Shown: positions 43,850 to 52,808, numbered from the stretch's first letter. The stretch is 64,000 bases of DNA from Micromonospora siamensis (GCF_900090305.1 NZ_LT607751.1:4278001-4342000); one strand, 5' to 3'. Numbers and translations are program-made. The notes: generated from the letters alone by a model not told the origin.

Positions 43850-45571
43850 TCACACGTTCATCTCGTACGTTCCGGAGAGGGCCTCGACCTGGGACCAGAC
43901 CCGGGCGGTGCGCTCCGGGTCGACCGTGGGCCGGCGGACGTGGGCCAGCGCCCAGGCGGCCTGCTCCTCGGTGGTGGCCGCCTTGCCGTGCAGCTCGGTG
44001 GCGTGGGCGGAGAAGTCCCGGACCAGCACGTCGAAGATCTCGTCCAGCAGGTCGCGGTCGAGGCCGGTCAGCTCGGCCTGCTCCAGGATCAGCTGCCCGT
44101 AGACGACCAGCGCGAAGAGCTGACCGAGGGCGAGCAGGAAGTCCAGGTCCCGCTGCTGCTCCTCGGTGGGCGGATGCGCGGCGAGCAGCGCGGTCAGCCC
44201 GTCGGCCTGCTCCCGGAACCGGGCCACGTTCGGCACGTCGGCGTGCGCGTCGTACGCGGCCCGCCAGTCGTGGAAGCGGATCGCACCGAGGCCCCGGGCG
44301 GGTCCCTGGCGGAACAGGAACTCGTCGTCGGCCGGGTCGTGCCGGGTCGGCACCGGCGGGTGCTCGGCGGGGTGGAACAGGTAGTTGGCCATGAACTTGA
44401 CGATCAGGGCCAGGTTGACGTGCACGGTGCCTTCGAGCTTGGGCAGGCCGCGGATGTCCCGGGCGGCCTTGTCGAAGTAGGTGTCCGCCTCGAAGCCCTT
44501 CGCCGCGATGACGTCCCAGAGCAGGTCGACGACCTTCTCACCCTCCGTGGTGACCTTCATCTTGGTCATCGGGTTGAACAGCAGGTAGCGCCGGTCGTCG
44601 GGGCCCGCGCTGCGGAAGTAGTCCACCGCCCGGTCGCTGAACAGCTTCATCGCGACGAGGCGGGCGTACGCGTCGGTCAGCTCCCGGCGGACGTGCGGGA
44701 AGTCGGTGACCCGCCGGCCGTAGAGCACCCGGTTGTGAGCGTGGGTGACCGCCTCGTACATGGCGTGCTCGCAGATGCCGATGGAGGCGGTGCAGAGGTT
44801 GAACTTGCCGACGTTGACGGTGTTCAGCGCGGCGTCGAAGGCGGCCTTCCCGGTGTGCAGCACGTCCTCCGCGCGCACCGGGTAGTCCTCGAGGCGGAAC
44901 TCGCTGACGTACATCTGCGCGTTGACCACGTTGCGGACCAGCCGGTACGCGGGGTGCCGGCTGTCGGCGGCGAAGAAGACGTACCCGTCGGGGCCCTCCA
45001 CGTCGGTGCGGCGGCCGAAGACGCTGACCAGGCCGGCGACGTTGCCGTTGCCGATGTAGTACTTGCCGCCGGTGGCCCGGAAGCCGCCCGCGCCGTCCGG
45101 GGTGAGCAGCATGTCGGTGGAGTAGATGTCGGCGCCGTGCGGCCGCTCGGAGAGGCCGAACGCCATCACGTGCCCCTCGTCCAGGAGCGCGGCGGCGCGG
45201 GCCCGGGCGGCGGCGTTGTCGCTCTGCCAGACCGGACCGAGGCCGAGCACGGTGACCTGCCAGGTGTACCAGTAGCCGAGGCCGTAGAAGCCGAGGATCT
45301 CCGACAGCGCGGCGTTGCGGGCGGTGTCCCAGCGCTTCGCCGGGTCGCCCGCGCCGTCGGCGGCCGGGGTCAGGAAGGTCGCGAAGAGCTTCTCCTTGGC
45401 GGCGAAGTCGAGGAAGTCTCCGTACCACCGCTGGTGGTTGTAGCTGTCGACCAGCTCCCGCTTGCCCCGGGACTCGAACCAGTCGACGGTGGCGCGCAGC
45501 AGCCGGCGGGACTCGTCGTCCAGGTGGGTCGGGTCGTAGGTGCGCGGGTTGAGCAGCGGCGAGTCGGCCAT
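43850..45571 (-). CDS. Acyl-CoA dehydrogenase/oxidase family protein
   Basis: 573 residues, longer than typical 380-residue dehydrogenases and closer to the acyl-CoA oxidase layout. An N-terminal helical domain is followed by a middle beta domain (MAFGLSERPHGADIYSTDMLL, FRATGGKYYIGNGNVAGLVSVFG) and two helical FAD domains (GICEHAMYEAVTHAHNRVLYGRRVTDFPHVRRELTDAYARL). The start follows GGAGGAACCTC. It introduces a trans double bond into acyl-CoA. A PadR gene lies 18 bases upstream in the same direction and probably regulates it. Confidence 0.87.
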   Translation of the reverse strand: MADSPLLNPRTYDPTHLDDESRRLLRATVDWFESRGKRELVDSYNHQRWYGDFLDFAAKEKLFATFLTPAADGAGDPAKRWDTARNAALSEILGFYGLGYWYTWQVTVLGLGPVWQSDNAAARARAAALLDEGHVMAFGLSERPHGADIYSTDMLLTPDGAGGFRATGGKYYIGNGNVAGLVSVFGRRTDVEGPDGYVFFAADSRHPAYRLVRNVVNAQMYVSEFRLEDYPVRAEDVLHTGKAAFDAALNTVNVGKFNLCTASIGICEHAMYEAVTHAHNRVLYGRRVTDFPHVRRELTDAYARLVAMKLFSDRAVDYFRSAGPDDRRYLLFNPMTKMKVTTEGEKVVDLLWDVIAAKGFEADTYFDKAARDIRGLPKLEGTVHVNLALIVKFMANYLFHPAEHPPVPTRHDPADDEFLFRQGPARGLGAIRFHDWRAAYDAHADVPNVARFREQADGLTALLAAHPPTEEQQRDLDFLLALGQLFALVVYGQLILEQAELTGLDRDLLDEIFDVLVRDFSAHATELHGKAATTEEQAAWALAHVRRPTVDPERTARVWSQVEALSGTYEMNV

Positions 45572-45589
45572 GAGGTTCCTCCGGGGTGG

Positions 45590-46150
45590 TCAGCGGTCGA
45601 GGTCGTGCAGGGTGGCCAGGACGTCGTCGAGCCAGGCCAGGACCATCCGCTCGTACGCGATGCCGCCGCGCAGCACCACGTGTTGCAGCGCGGAGCGGGC
45701 GTCGGCGGTGGCGCCCTCGGGGAAGTCGCGGCGCTCGCCGGCCAGGTAGCCGGCGAGGACGGCCTCGTGGTCGGCGCGGTAGCGCTCGACCTCGGCGCGC
45801 AGCGCGGCCCGGCCCTCGGGGTCGTCGAACGCCGCCCCGCGGATCTTCACGGCGAGCTCGTGCCGGACGGCCTCCGGTTCGACGGGTGCCCGCAGCCAGG
45901 TGACCAGCGTGGCCCGCCCGGCGGCGGTGGCCGACCAGACCTTCTTGTCGGGCACTCCGGCCTGGCCGACCTGCTCGGCCACGATCCAGGCGTCCGCCTC
46001 CATCCGCCGGAGCACGCGGTAGATCTGCTGGTGGGTGGCGGTCCAGAACCGGCCGATCGAGCGGTCGAAGCGCCGGGCCAGCTCGTAGCCGGAGGCGGGC
46101 TGCTCCAGCAGCGAGACCAGGATGGCGTGCTCCAACGACATGCCGGCCAT
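45590..46150 (-). CDS. PadR family transcriptional regulator
   Basis: 186 residues from the ATG at 46150; the ATG at 46141 is an alternative with AGCAGG at good spacing. Winged helix MSLEHAILVSLLEQPASGYELARRFDRSIGRFWTATHQQIYRVLRRMEADAWI, then a wing with KKVWSATAAGRATL. The C-terminal Vir_act_alpha domain covers about 95-186. It is the first gene of an operon with the acyl-CoA dehydrogenase. A perfect 22-base palindrome overlaps its start region. Confidence 0.9.
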   Translation of the reverse strand: MAGMSLEHAILVSLLEQPASGYELARRFDRSIGRFWTATHQQIYRVLRRMEADAWIVAEQVGQAGVPDKKVWSATAAGRATLVTWLRAPVEPEAVRHELAVKIRGAAFDDPEGRAALRAEVERYRADHEAVLAGYLAGERRDFPEGATADARSALQHVVLRGGIAYERMVLAWLDDVLATLHDLDR

Positions 46151-46153
46151 CCT

Positions 46154-46175
46154 GCTATGCAACTCGTTGCATAGC
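46154..46175. promoter_or_regulatory. PadR operator palindrome
   Basis: GCTATGCAAC TC GTTGCATAGC is a perfect 10-2-10 inverted repeat ending three bases before the PadR ATG. Its ATGCAAC/GTTGCAT halves match the consensus of PadR-family sites. It must block its own promoter when bound. Confidence 0.85.
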
Positions 46176-46200
46176 AAGCCCCTGCCGGCCCCCGGGTCGC

Positions 46201-46692
46201 TCAGTCCGTCACCCGGGCGAGGAACGCGGTGACGTTGGCGACCGTCCGCTCGGCCTTCTCCGCCACGGTGAGGGACTCGGCGAACCGCGCCCCCGCGCCC
46301 GCGTCCCTCTTCCCGCGTACGTAGAGCGAGCAGGCGAGGTCGGCGCAGATGTAGGTGCCCACCGAGTTGCCCTGCTGGCCGGCGCTGCCCGCCTTGCGCG
46401 CCACCATCAGCGGTACGCCGCCGGAGTGCGTGGTCAGGCACATCGAGCACATTCCCCGGCGCACCTGCCCGGGTACCGGTCGGGGCGAGCGCAGGGCCAC
46501 CCCCCGGGGCACGTCGGCCACCCGCACGACCAGGTAGGCCCGGTCGGGGGCCTGCTGGTCCCGCCAACCGAGGAAGTCCAGGTCCGCCCAGGGCCGCTGG
46601 GCCAGGTCGCGGGGTACGGCCAGCCGCTTGGCCTCGCCCTTGGTGCAGTTGACGAACGCGGCGCGAATCTCGGGCTCGGTCAGGGGTTCCAT
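46201..46692 (-). CDS. FBP-type EF-G-binding zinc-finger protein (FusB-like)
   Basis: 163 residues. The N-terminal helical part (MEPLTEPEIRAAFVNCTKGEAKRLAVP, then LDFLGWRDQ) and the C-terminal treble-clef zinc finger (MCSMCLTTHSGG and YICADLACSLYVRGK) match the FBP/FusB family. FusB proteins bind elongation factor G and free it from stalled ribosomes, giving fusidic acid resistance; chromosomal members may do this in normal translation. The ATG is eight bases after TACCGT, so the message is leaderless. A TetR gene is divergent, and one operator covers both -35 boxes. Confidence 0.85.
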   Translation of the reverse strand: MEPLTEPEIRAAFVNCTKGEAKRLAVPRDLAQRPWADLDFLGWRDQQAPDRAYLVVRVADVPRGVALRSPRPVPGQVRRGMCSMCLTTHSGGVPLMVARKAGSAGQQGNSVGTYICADLACSLYVRGKRDAGAGARFAESLTVAEKAERTVANVTAFLARVTD

Positions 46693-46700
46693 GAAAGGCG

Positions 46701-46738
46701 ACGGTAGTTTGCCTAAAGGTCTTAGGCAAATGCATAAT
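46701..46738. promoter_or_regulatory. Divergent promoters sharing a TetR operator
   Basis: The perfect 9-5-9 inverted repeat TTTGCCTAA AGGTC TTAGGCAAA spans 46708-46730. Plus strand: TTGCCT (46709-46714), 18 bases, CATAAT (46733-46738) for the TetR gene. Minus strand: TTGCCT (46729-46724), 17 bases, TACCGT (46706-46701) for the FBP gene. Both -35 hexamers are the operator halves, so one bound dimer would silence both genes. Confidence 0.85.
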
Positions 46739-46763
46739 GGGTTATGCCGATCGGAGGAGTGAC

Positions 46764-47354
46764 ATGGCGCGCGCGGGACTGACCACGGCGAGCCTCACCC
46801 GGGCCGGCGCGGAACTGGCCGACGAGGTGGGGTTCGACCAGGTGACCGTCTCGGAGCTGGCACGGCGGTGCGGCGTCAGCGTCCCCAGCCTGTATTCGCA
46901 CCTGTCCAGCTCGCGCGACCTGAAGATCCGGATCGCGCTGCTCGCTATCGAGGAGCTCGCCGACCGGGCGGCCGACGCGGTGGCCGGGCGGGCCGGCCGG
47001 GACGCCCTGATCGCCCTCGGGAACGTCTACCGGGACTACGCCCGACAGCATCCCGGCCGCTACGCGGCGGCCCGCTTCCGCCTGGATCCGCAGACCGCCG
47101 CGGCCAGCGCCGGCGCGCGACACAGCCGGCTGACCCGGGCGATCCTGCGCGGTTACCACCTGGGCGAGGAGGACCAGACCCACGCCGTGCGGCTGCTCGG
47201 CGGCTTCTTCCACGGCTTCGTCGACCTGGAAACCGCCGGCGGCTTCGGGCACAGCGCCCCGGACAGTCAGCAGTCCTGGCAACGCTCGCTGGACGCCCTC
47301 GACGCCCTGCTGCGGAACTGGCCGGCGGTGGCCGAGGGCTCATCCCGACGATAG
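46764..47354 (+). CDS. TetR family regulator (WHG-domain type)
   Basis: 196 residues from the ATG at 46764, with GGAGGAGTGAC just upstream. The N-terminal helix-turn-helix is LTRAGAELADEVGFDQVTVSELARRCGVSVPSLYSHLSSSRDLKIRIA. The C-terminal ligand domain contains FFHGFVDLETAGGFGHS, the WHG-type stretch. It very probably represses itself and the divergent FBP gene through the shared dyad. Confidence 0.9.
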   Translation: MARAGLTTASLTRAGAELADEVGFDQVTVSELARRCGVSVPSLYSHLSSSRDLKIRIALLAIEELADRAADAVAGRAGRDALIALGNVYRDYARQHPGRYAAARFRLDPQTAAASAGARHSRLTRAILRGYHLGEEDQTHAVRLLGGFFHGFVDLETAGGFGHSAPDSQQSWQRSLDALDALLRNWPAVAEGSSRR

Positions 47355-47436
47355 AAAACTATCAGCGACCGGGCGTCCGCACCATCGGGTGCCCGACCGA
47401 GTGCGCCACCAGGGCCAGGTGGCCTACGGTCGCCCG

Positions 47437-48303
47437 ATGCCCACAATCGACAGCCCCGCCGCAGCCGCGGGCGAATGGACCCTCGGCGACCTGACCGTAC
47501 GACGGATCGGCTTCGGCGCGATGCGGGTCACCGCCACCGCCGACGGCTCCCCCAGCGACCGGGACCGGGCGGTCGCCGTGCTGCGCCGGGCCCGGGAGCT
47601 CGGGGTGAACCACGTCGACACCGCCGCGTTCTACTTCTCGCCGCTGCGCTCGGCCAACGAACTGATCAACCGGGCCCTCGCGCCGTACCCGGACGACCTG
47701 GTGATCAGCGCCAAGGTCGGTCCCGGCCGGGACCCCTCCGGCGAGTGGCTGCCGCTGTGCCGGCCGGACCAGCTGCGCGGCCAGGTGGAGGAGAACCTGC
47801 GTCAGCTAGGCCGGGACCACCTGGACGTGGTGAACCTGCGGCAGGCCGGCCTGGAGTCGGTCGCGGAGCACTTCGGTGCCCTGGCCGAGCTGCGCGAGGC
47901 CGGGCTGATCCGGCACCTCGGCCTGTCCAACATCCGGCCGGAACACCTCGACCAGGCCCGGGCGATCGCCCCGGTGGTCTGCGTGCAGAACCAGTACGGC
48001 CTGCACCTGCGCCGTTCCGAGGTGCTGCTGCGCCGCTGCGCCGAGCTGGGCATCGCCTTCGTGCCGTTCTTCGCCATCACCGGCGCCGGACGCGAGGCGG
48101 GCGGTGTCGCGGAGGACCCGACCGTGGCGGCGGTCGCCCGGGAGCACGGTGTGACGCCCGCCCAGGTTCGGCTGGCCTGGACGCTGCACCGAGGGCCGCA
48201 CGTGCTGGCCATCCCGGGCACCGGCGACCCTGCCCACCTGGAGCAGAACATCGCCGCAGGGGCGCTGCGGCTCACGGTGGCGGACCTGGACCGGCTCGGC
48301 TGA
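47437..48303 (+). CDS. Aldo/keto reductase
   Basis: 288 residues from the ATG at 47437, which follows TACGGT at leaderless spacing. The barrel pattern is clear: RRIGFGAMRVTA, NHVDTAAFY (catalytic Asp and Tyr), LVISAKVG (catalytic Lys), HLGLSNIRPEHL and IPGTGDPAHLEQNIAAG (cofactor phosphate). The fourth catalytic residue, normally His at the end of strand 4, falls in DVVNLRQAG and is Asn, so activity may differ from classical reductases. NADPH dependence is expected. Substrate unknown. Confidence 0.88.
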   Translation: MPTIDSPAAAAGEWTLGDLTVRRIGFGAMRVTATADGSPSDRDRAVAVLRRARELGVNHVDTAAFYFSPLRSANELINRALAPYPDDLVISAKVGPGRDPSGEWLPLCRPDQLRGQVEENLRQLGRDHLDVVNLRQAGLESVAEHFGALAELREAGLIRHLGLSNIRPEHLDQARAIAPVVCVQNQYGLHLRRSEVLLRRCAELGIAFVPFFAITGAGREAGGVAEDPTVAAVAREHGVTPAQVRLAWTLHRGPHVLAIPGTGDPAHLEQNIAAGALRLTVADLDRLG

Positions 48304-48316
48304 GGCAGCCGGACCC

Positions 48317-48748
48317 TCAGGCGGCGTCGCTGGTGAGCTCGCGGATCAGGTCGGCGTGCGCGGCGCGCAGCCGGGCCAGCGCCGGATCGCCGCCCGGGCG
48401 GGCCCGCCGGTCCAGCTCCGCCCACGCCTCGGCCAGCGCGGCGGTCACCGCGCGCAACTCGGCGGCGTGCCGGCGGCTGCTCTGTCGGTGTGCCTCGTCG
48501 AGGCGGCGGGCCCAGCCGGCGGTGACCGCGGCCACCCGGTCGGCGTCCGCGCGGGCCTGCGCGCCGCTGCGGGCGCCGGCGGCCGGCACGATCGCGGCGA
48601 CCGGCCGGTGGTCGCCGTCGCGGGTGAGCACCGTGACGGTGTCGGTCAGCTCGGCGAGGGAGACGAGCTGGGTGAGTCGGGTGCGGGCCTCGCGCAGCGG
48701 CACGGAGCGAGGCTGGTCGGAGTGGTGCAGCGGGGCGGAGGCAACCAT
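48317..48748 (-). CDS. Phd/YefM-type antitoxin, orphan
   Basis: 143 residues from the ATG at 48748. The N-terminal part SVPLREARTRLTQLVSLAELTDTVTVLTRDGDHRPVAAIVPA matches the Phd/YefM DNA-binding antitoxin fold. The remaining 80 residues are one long helical, Ala/Arg-rich extension. No RelE, Doc or other toxin-sized frame lies beside it, so it is either solitary or has another regulatory role. It lies downstream of a terminator that isolates it from the peptidase gene. Confidence 0.75.
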   Translation of the reverse strand: MVASAPLHHSDQPRSVPLREARTRLTQLVSLAELTDTVTVLTRDGDHRPVAAIVPAAGARSGAQARADADRVAAVTAGWARRLDEAHRQSSRRHAAELRAVTAALAEAWAELDRRARPGGDPALARLRAAHADLIRELTSDAA

Positions 48749-48792
48749 GCCGCCATGCTGCACCAGGGGTACGACAATCGATGTCCGACCGT

Positions 48793-48829
48793 CCGGAGGG
48801 GACGGACCGGTCCGGTCCGTCCCCTCCGG
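48793..48829 (-). terminator. Terminator of secreted peptidase gene
   Basis: A perfect 16-base stem (48793-48808 with 48814-48829) and a five-base loop lie ten bases after the M28 stop codon on the minus strand. Confidence 0.8.
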
Positions 48830-48838
48830 GTCAGCGGG

Positions 48839-50590
48839 TCAGCTCGCCTGCAGGGTGACGTCGTCGATGACGAAGCTGGTCTGCAGGGAGGCGTCCTCCA
48901 CCCCGGTGAACTTCAGGGTGACGGTCTGGCCGGCGTACGCGGCGGCGTTGAAGGTCCTGAGCACGTAACCGCTGGCGGAGTTGAGGTTCGAGTACGTCGC
49001 CAGGGTGGTGGTGCCCAGCTGCACGGTCAGCTTGTCGTACGCCGTCGAGCTGGTCGTCTCGGCGGTGTCGATGTGCAGGTAGAACGCCAGGGTGTAGGTC
49101 GAGCAGCCGGCCGGGATCGTCACCGACTGGGACAGCGTGTCGGTGTGCGACGAGCCGTACCCGTCCAGCCATGCCTTGTAGGAGCCCGTCCGGGCCGGCT
49201 GGCTGGAGGAGCTGGTGATCACGCCCGACGTGGCGGTCCACGGCGCGCTGCCGGACTCGAAGCCGCCGTTGCCGACCACCTGGCCCCCGGCGCAGCCACC
49301 GGTGCCGCTGACGGTGAGGCTGTAGCTGGCGGTCCGGCTGACCGAGCCGGTGCCGGTGACCGTGATGGTGAACGTGCCGGTGGTGGCGGTCGACGAGGCG
49401 CTGACGGTCATCGTCGCCGAGCCGCCCGAGGTCACCGACGACGGGCTGAACGACACCGTCACCCCGCTCGGGGCGCCGGTCGCCGACAGGGCGACGGTCT
49501 GGGCGCTGCCGCTGGTGGTGGCCGTGCTCACCGTGGCGGTGGTCGAGGCGCCCCGGGCGACGCTGCCGGAGGTCGGGGAGACCGCCACCGAGAAGTCGTT
49601 GGTCGGGGTGCCGGAGCCGACGGCGAGCTGCCAGATCGCGTACGCGACACCGTCGGCGCTGCGGTTCAGGATCGTCGAGTTGATGTTGGCGGTGGTGTCG
49701 CAGGAGCGGTGGTAGCACCCGTCGTACGCCGCACCGGCGGTGCCGCCCCACTTGCTGGCCTGGGCGGAGGTCTTGGTGGCGCTGGCCCCGGCGGCGTACC
49801 CGGAGGTGGGGATGCCGGCGTTGGCGAACGAGTAGTCGTCCGAGCGGCCCTGCCCCTCGACGTTCTCCTCCGGCTGGATGCCGAACGAGTCCCAGTACGC
49901 CTTCAGCGGCGCCGCCGTGGTGGAGGTGATCCGGTTGATGAAGTACCCACCGTTGGGCGACCCGACCATGTCGAAGTTGTAGTAGCCCTTGATGTAGCTC
50001 TTCTGGGTGGCGCTGAGCGAGTTGACGTAGAACTTCGAGCCCTGCAGGCCCTGCTCCTCGCCGTTCCACCAGGCGAACCGGACCCGCTGGGTCATGGTCG
50101 GGTTCTGGGCGGCCAGCACCAGCGCGTTCTCCAGCAGGGTCGCCGAGCCGGAGCCGTTGTCGTTGATGCCCGGGCCGGCGGAGACGCTGTCCAGGTGGGC
50201 GCCGAACATCTGAACCTGGTTGGTCGGGCCCTGCGGCCACTCGGCGATCAGGTTGTTGCCCGGGTAGGTGCAGGTGGTGCAGGTCTGCTCGGTGACCGTG
50301 TAGCCGGCGGCCTGGAGCTTGCCCTTCACGTACGCCACGGAGGCGGTGTAGCCGGCCGAGCCGGCCCGCCGGGTGCCCCCGTTGTTGGTGGCGATGGTGT
50401 TGAGCTGGGTCAGGTGGGCCTGGACGTTGGTGACCGAGACGTCCGGGGCGGCGAGAGCGGCGACCGGTGCGGCGCCGGTGACCGTTCTCGACGGTGCGGT
50501 TGCGGAGGCGTGCGGCGCGGCCAGGGTCACCGTGGTGGTGGCGGTGACGAGGGCGAGCGCGATACCCGCGGTCAACGTCGTGCGTCTCAT
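48839..50590 (-). CDS. Secreted M28 family aminopeptidase with C-terminal accessory domains
   Basis: 583 residues from the ATG at 50590 (GAGGAG upstream). A signal peptide ends near ASATA. The M28 domain resembles Streptomyces griseus aminopeptidase: zinc ligands in [41 protein letters not shown] and YHRSCDT. Two beta-rich modules follow: an Ig-like domain (about 345-435) with many Thr/Ser, and a C-terminal jelly-roll ([11 protein letters not shown] to IDDVTLQAS) that may bind carbohydrate or protein. It should release N-terminal amino acids from peptides outside the cell. Confidence 0.92.
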   Translation of the reverse strand: MRRTTLTAGIALALVTATTTVTLAAPHASATAPSRTVTGAAPVAALAAPDVSVTNVQAHLTQLNTIATNNGGTRRAGSAGYTASVAYVKGKLQAAGYTVTEQTCTTCTYPGNNLIAEWPQGPTNQVQMFGAHLDSVSAGPGINDNGSGSATLLENALVLAAQNPTMTQRVRFAWWNGEEQGLQGSKFYVNSLSATQKSYIKGYYNFDMVGSPNGGYFINRITSTTAAPLKAYWDSFGIQPEENVEGQGRSDDYSFANAGIPTSGYAAGASATKTSAQASKWGGTAGAAYDGCYHRSCDTTANINSTILNRSADGVAYAIWQLAVGSGTPTNDFSVAVSPTSGSVARGASTTATVSTATTSGSAQTVALSATGAPSGVTVSFSPSSVTSGGSATMTVSASSTATTGTFTITVTGTGSVSRTASYSLTVSGTGGCAGGQVVGNGGFESGSAPWTATSGVITSSSSQPARTGSYKAWLDGYGSSHTDTLSQSVTIPAGCSTYTLAFYLHIDTAETTSSTAYDKLTVQLGTTTLATYSNLNSASGYVLRTFNAAAYAGQTVTLKFTGVEDASLQTSFVIDDVTLQAS

Positions 50591-50628
50591 GGGGCTCCTC
50601 GGGGCGGGGTAGGGGTGACGCGAAGCAA

Positions 50629-50657
50629 ACACTGACATGTATCGATCTGTAGGTCAA
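50629..50657 (-). promoter_or_regulatory. Promoter candidate of M28 gene
   Basis: On the minus strand TTGACC (50657-50652) and CAGTGT (50634-50629) are 17 bases apart, about 40 bases before the start codon. The spacer holds the ATCGAT palindrome. Confidence 0.5.
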
Positions 50658-50875
50658 CAGTGAACCTTCGGCCCTCCCCGGCCACCCGAACAGCCGAACC
50701 CTGTCCGGTGCGGACCCGGGCGGCGGCCGACCCACCAGGACCGCGCGGACCGACCGCCCGTCACGCTGTCCGTTTACGACACCACCGGACCTGGGTACGA
50801 CCCAGCCCGCGGACCCGGCGGCGGCGCGCACCGGTACGCGCCGCCCGGGACGCCAGAACGGCAGGGGGCCAGGCG

Positions 50876-52093
50876 GTGCGAGGGTGGTGGCGGTCCGGGT
50901 GGAAACGACTGCGGGACAACTGGCGACCGATCGTCGAGGCGACGGTGGCGGCCACGATCGCGTGGGTGATCGCGGCGCGGGTGATCGGGCACCCCGATCC
51001 CTTCTTCGCCCCCAGCGCCGCCCTGGTGGTGGTCGGTGAGGCCCGCGGCCGGCGGATCCGGCAGACCATCGAGATCGTGCTCGGGGTCGCCGCCGGGGTG
51101 CTCGTCGCCGAATTGCTGGTGCACGCGCTGGGCCCCGGCTACACCACGATCTTCCTGGTGCTGCTGGCCACCATCGGTCTGATGGTGCTGCTGGGCGCGA
51201 GCGGCACCCTGACCGTGCAGGCCGCCGTCTCGGCGCTCTACCTGGTGACGGTCGCCGCGCCGAAGGGCACCTTCATGCCGCTGCGCTTCCTCGACGCGCT
51301 GATCGGCGGGGCGGTGGCGCTCGTCGTGGGTCGGCTGGTGGCGACCCGCGACCCGCTCACCCCGCTGGTCGCCGAGGCCCGCCGGACCTTCTCCGACCTG
51401 GCCGACGTGCTCGGGGACATCGACGCGGCGCTGTCCGGCTGCGACGAGCCGGCGGCCCGGGTGGCCCTGGACCGGGCCCGGCAGGTCGACGGCTGCGTCG
51501 AGCGGCTGGACCAGGCGGTTGAGGCCTGCACCGAGACGCTGAGGCTGGGACTGCGCCCCGGGCGGCGGCTGGAACGCTTGAACCAGGCACAGGCGACCGT
51601 CCGCCAGCTGGACTTCGCCGCCCGCAACATCCGGGTGCTGGCCCGGGCCGGCTCCACGCTGGCCCGGCGGCACACGGCCCCGCCGCCGGAGTTGAGCGCC
51701 GCGCTGCGGGCGCTGGTCCGGGCGGTCACCGCCGCCGGGGAGGCGACCGCCACTGGCCTGGCCGGCACCGACGAGGCCGAGCGGCACGCCCGCCGGGCCG
51801 ACGAGGCGGCGCTGGAGGCGGTCCGGATCGCCGCACGGATGCTGGAGAGCGACCCGCCGCTGCCGCTGATCATGATCATCGGCCAGATCCGGGCCACCGC
51901 GGTCGACCTGATGCGCGGCACCCTCGGCGAGGACGCCGCCGTGCTGGACCGGGTGGACGAGGCGCTGGGCCTGCCCACCACCGACGCGCCGACCCTGGAG
52001 ATCTGCCCGGTCCGGTCGGAGAAGCCCGAGCAGGATCGGTCGGAGACGCCGGCCGAGCGGACCCGGTCGGAGACGCCCGAACCGGCCCGGTGA
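50876..52093 (+). CDS. FUSC family membrane protein
   Basis: 405 residues from the GTG at 50876, with AGGGGG about nine bases upstream. The N-terminal half has five to six membrane helices (WRPIVEATVAATIAWVIAARV, then FFAPSAALVVV and IVLGVAAGVLVAELLVHALG). The C-terminal half is helical and cytoplasmic, ending in a repeat of RSE(K/T)P units. FUSC proteins include aromatic-acid exporters such as AaeB. It may be an efflux component. Frames upstream to 50660 are Arg/Pro-rich and unlikely to be coding. Confidence 0.82.
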   Translation: MRGWWRSGWKRLRDNWRPIVEATVAATIAWVIAARVIGHPDPFFAPSAALVVVGEARGRRIRQTIEIVLGVAAGVLVAELLVHALGPGYTTIFLVLLATIGLMVLLGASGTLTVQAAVSALYLVTVAAPKGTFMPLRFLDALIGGAVALVVGRLVATRDPLTPLVAEARRTFSDLADVLGDIDAALSGCDEPAARVALDRARQVDGCVERLDQAVEACTETLRLGLRPGRRLERLNQAQATVRQLDFAARNIRVLARAGSTLARRHTAPPPELSAALRALVRAVTAAGEATATGLAGTDEAERHARRADEAALEAVRIAARMLESDPPLPLIMIIGQIRATAVDLMRGTLGEDAAVLDRVDEALGLPTTDAPTLEICPVRSEKPEQDRSETPAERTRSETPEPAR

Positions 52094-52103
52094 GCCACCC
52101 GAC

Positions 52104-52808
52104 TCAGTCGGCGTCGCAGCGCGGCGACAGGGCGTACCGCACCAGCACCACGTCGTCGATCTGGCGTACCTCCACCACCCGGGCCCGCCGGCCCGGATGC
52201 CACGGGAACCGCCCGTCGCCGACGAACCGGGGCGCCCGGCCGTCCCCCACGAAGAAGGGCGCGAGCACCAGGTGCAGCTCGTCGGCGAGTTCCGCGGCGA
52301 GGAACTGGGCGTGCACCGACGCGCCGCCCTCCACCATCAGCCGGCCGATCCCCCGCTCGGCCAGGTCGGCCAGCACCCGGTGCGGGTCGATCGGGTCACC
52401 CCCGTCGACCACCGCGGCCAGGTGCCCCAGCCGCTCGCGGGTCTTCTCCAGCACCGCCGTGGCGCAGTAGACGATCTTGTCGGCGTCGCCGACGGTGAAG
52501 AACCGGGCGGCCGGGTCCAGGTCGCCGCTGCCGGTCACGGTCACCTTGACCGGAGACGGGGGCAGGCCCCGCGCGGCCCGGCGCTCCCGGTGCCGGGGCG
52601 AGCGGACCAGCAGCCGCGGGTCGTCCCGGCGGACGGTGACCGCCCCCACCAGGATCGCGTCGGCCGCGGCCCGGACCGCGTCGACCCGGTCCAGGTCGGA
52701 GTCGTTGGAGAGCATCAACCGCTCGTCGGTCGCGTCGTCGATGTAACCGTCGATCGACATGGCACAGCTGAGCAGCACGTAGGGGCGCCGCCCCGGCACG
52801 GGTGCCAC
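52104..52808 (-). CDS. RibD C-terminal-type pyrimidine reductase
   Basis: 234 residues. The dihydrofolate-reductase-like fold shows in PYVLLSCAMSIDGYIDD, AAADAILVGAVTVRRDDPRL, GIGRLMVEGGASVHAQFL and LHLVLAPFFVGDG, as in the reductase half of RibD and archaeal RED. It uses NADPH to reduce the ribosylamino pyrimidine made from GTP. No deaminase domain is present. The GTG start lies three bases after the GTP cyclohydrolase II stop, so the two are an enzyme pair; a second riboflavin deaminase gene is not seen. It ends the cluster at 52-58 kb. Confidence 0.88.
   Translation of the reverse strand: MAPVPGRRPYVLLSCAMSIDGYIDDATDERLMLSNDSDLDRVDAVRAAADAILVGAVTVRRDDPRLLVRSPRHRERRAARGLPPSPVKVTVTGSGDLDPAARFFTVGDADKIVYCATAVLEKTRERLGHLAAVVDGGDPIDPHRVLADLAERGIGRLMVEGGASVHAQFLAAELADELHLVLAPFFVGDGRAPRFVGDGRFPWHPGRRARVVEVRQIDDVVLVRYALSPRCDAD

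Noticed and set aside
50660..50875. N-terminal extension of the FUSC protein
   Set aside because: Arg/Pro-rich frame with no similarity; the GTG at 50876 has a ribosome site and begins the conserved helix.
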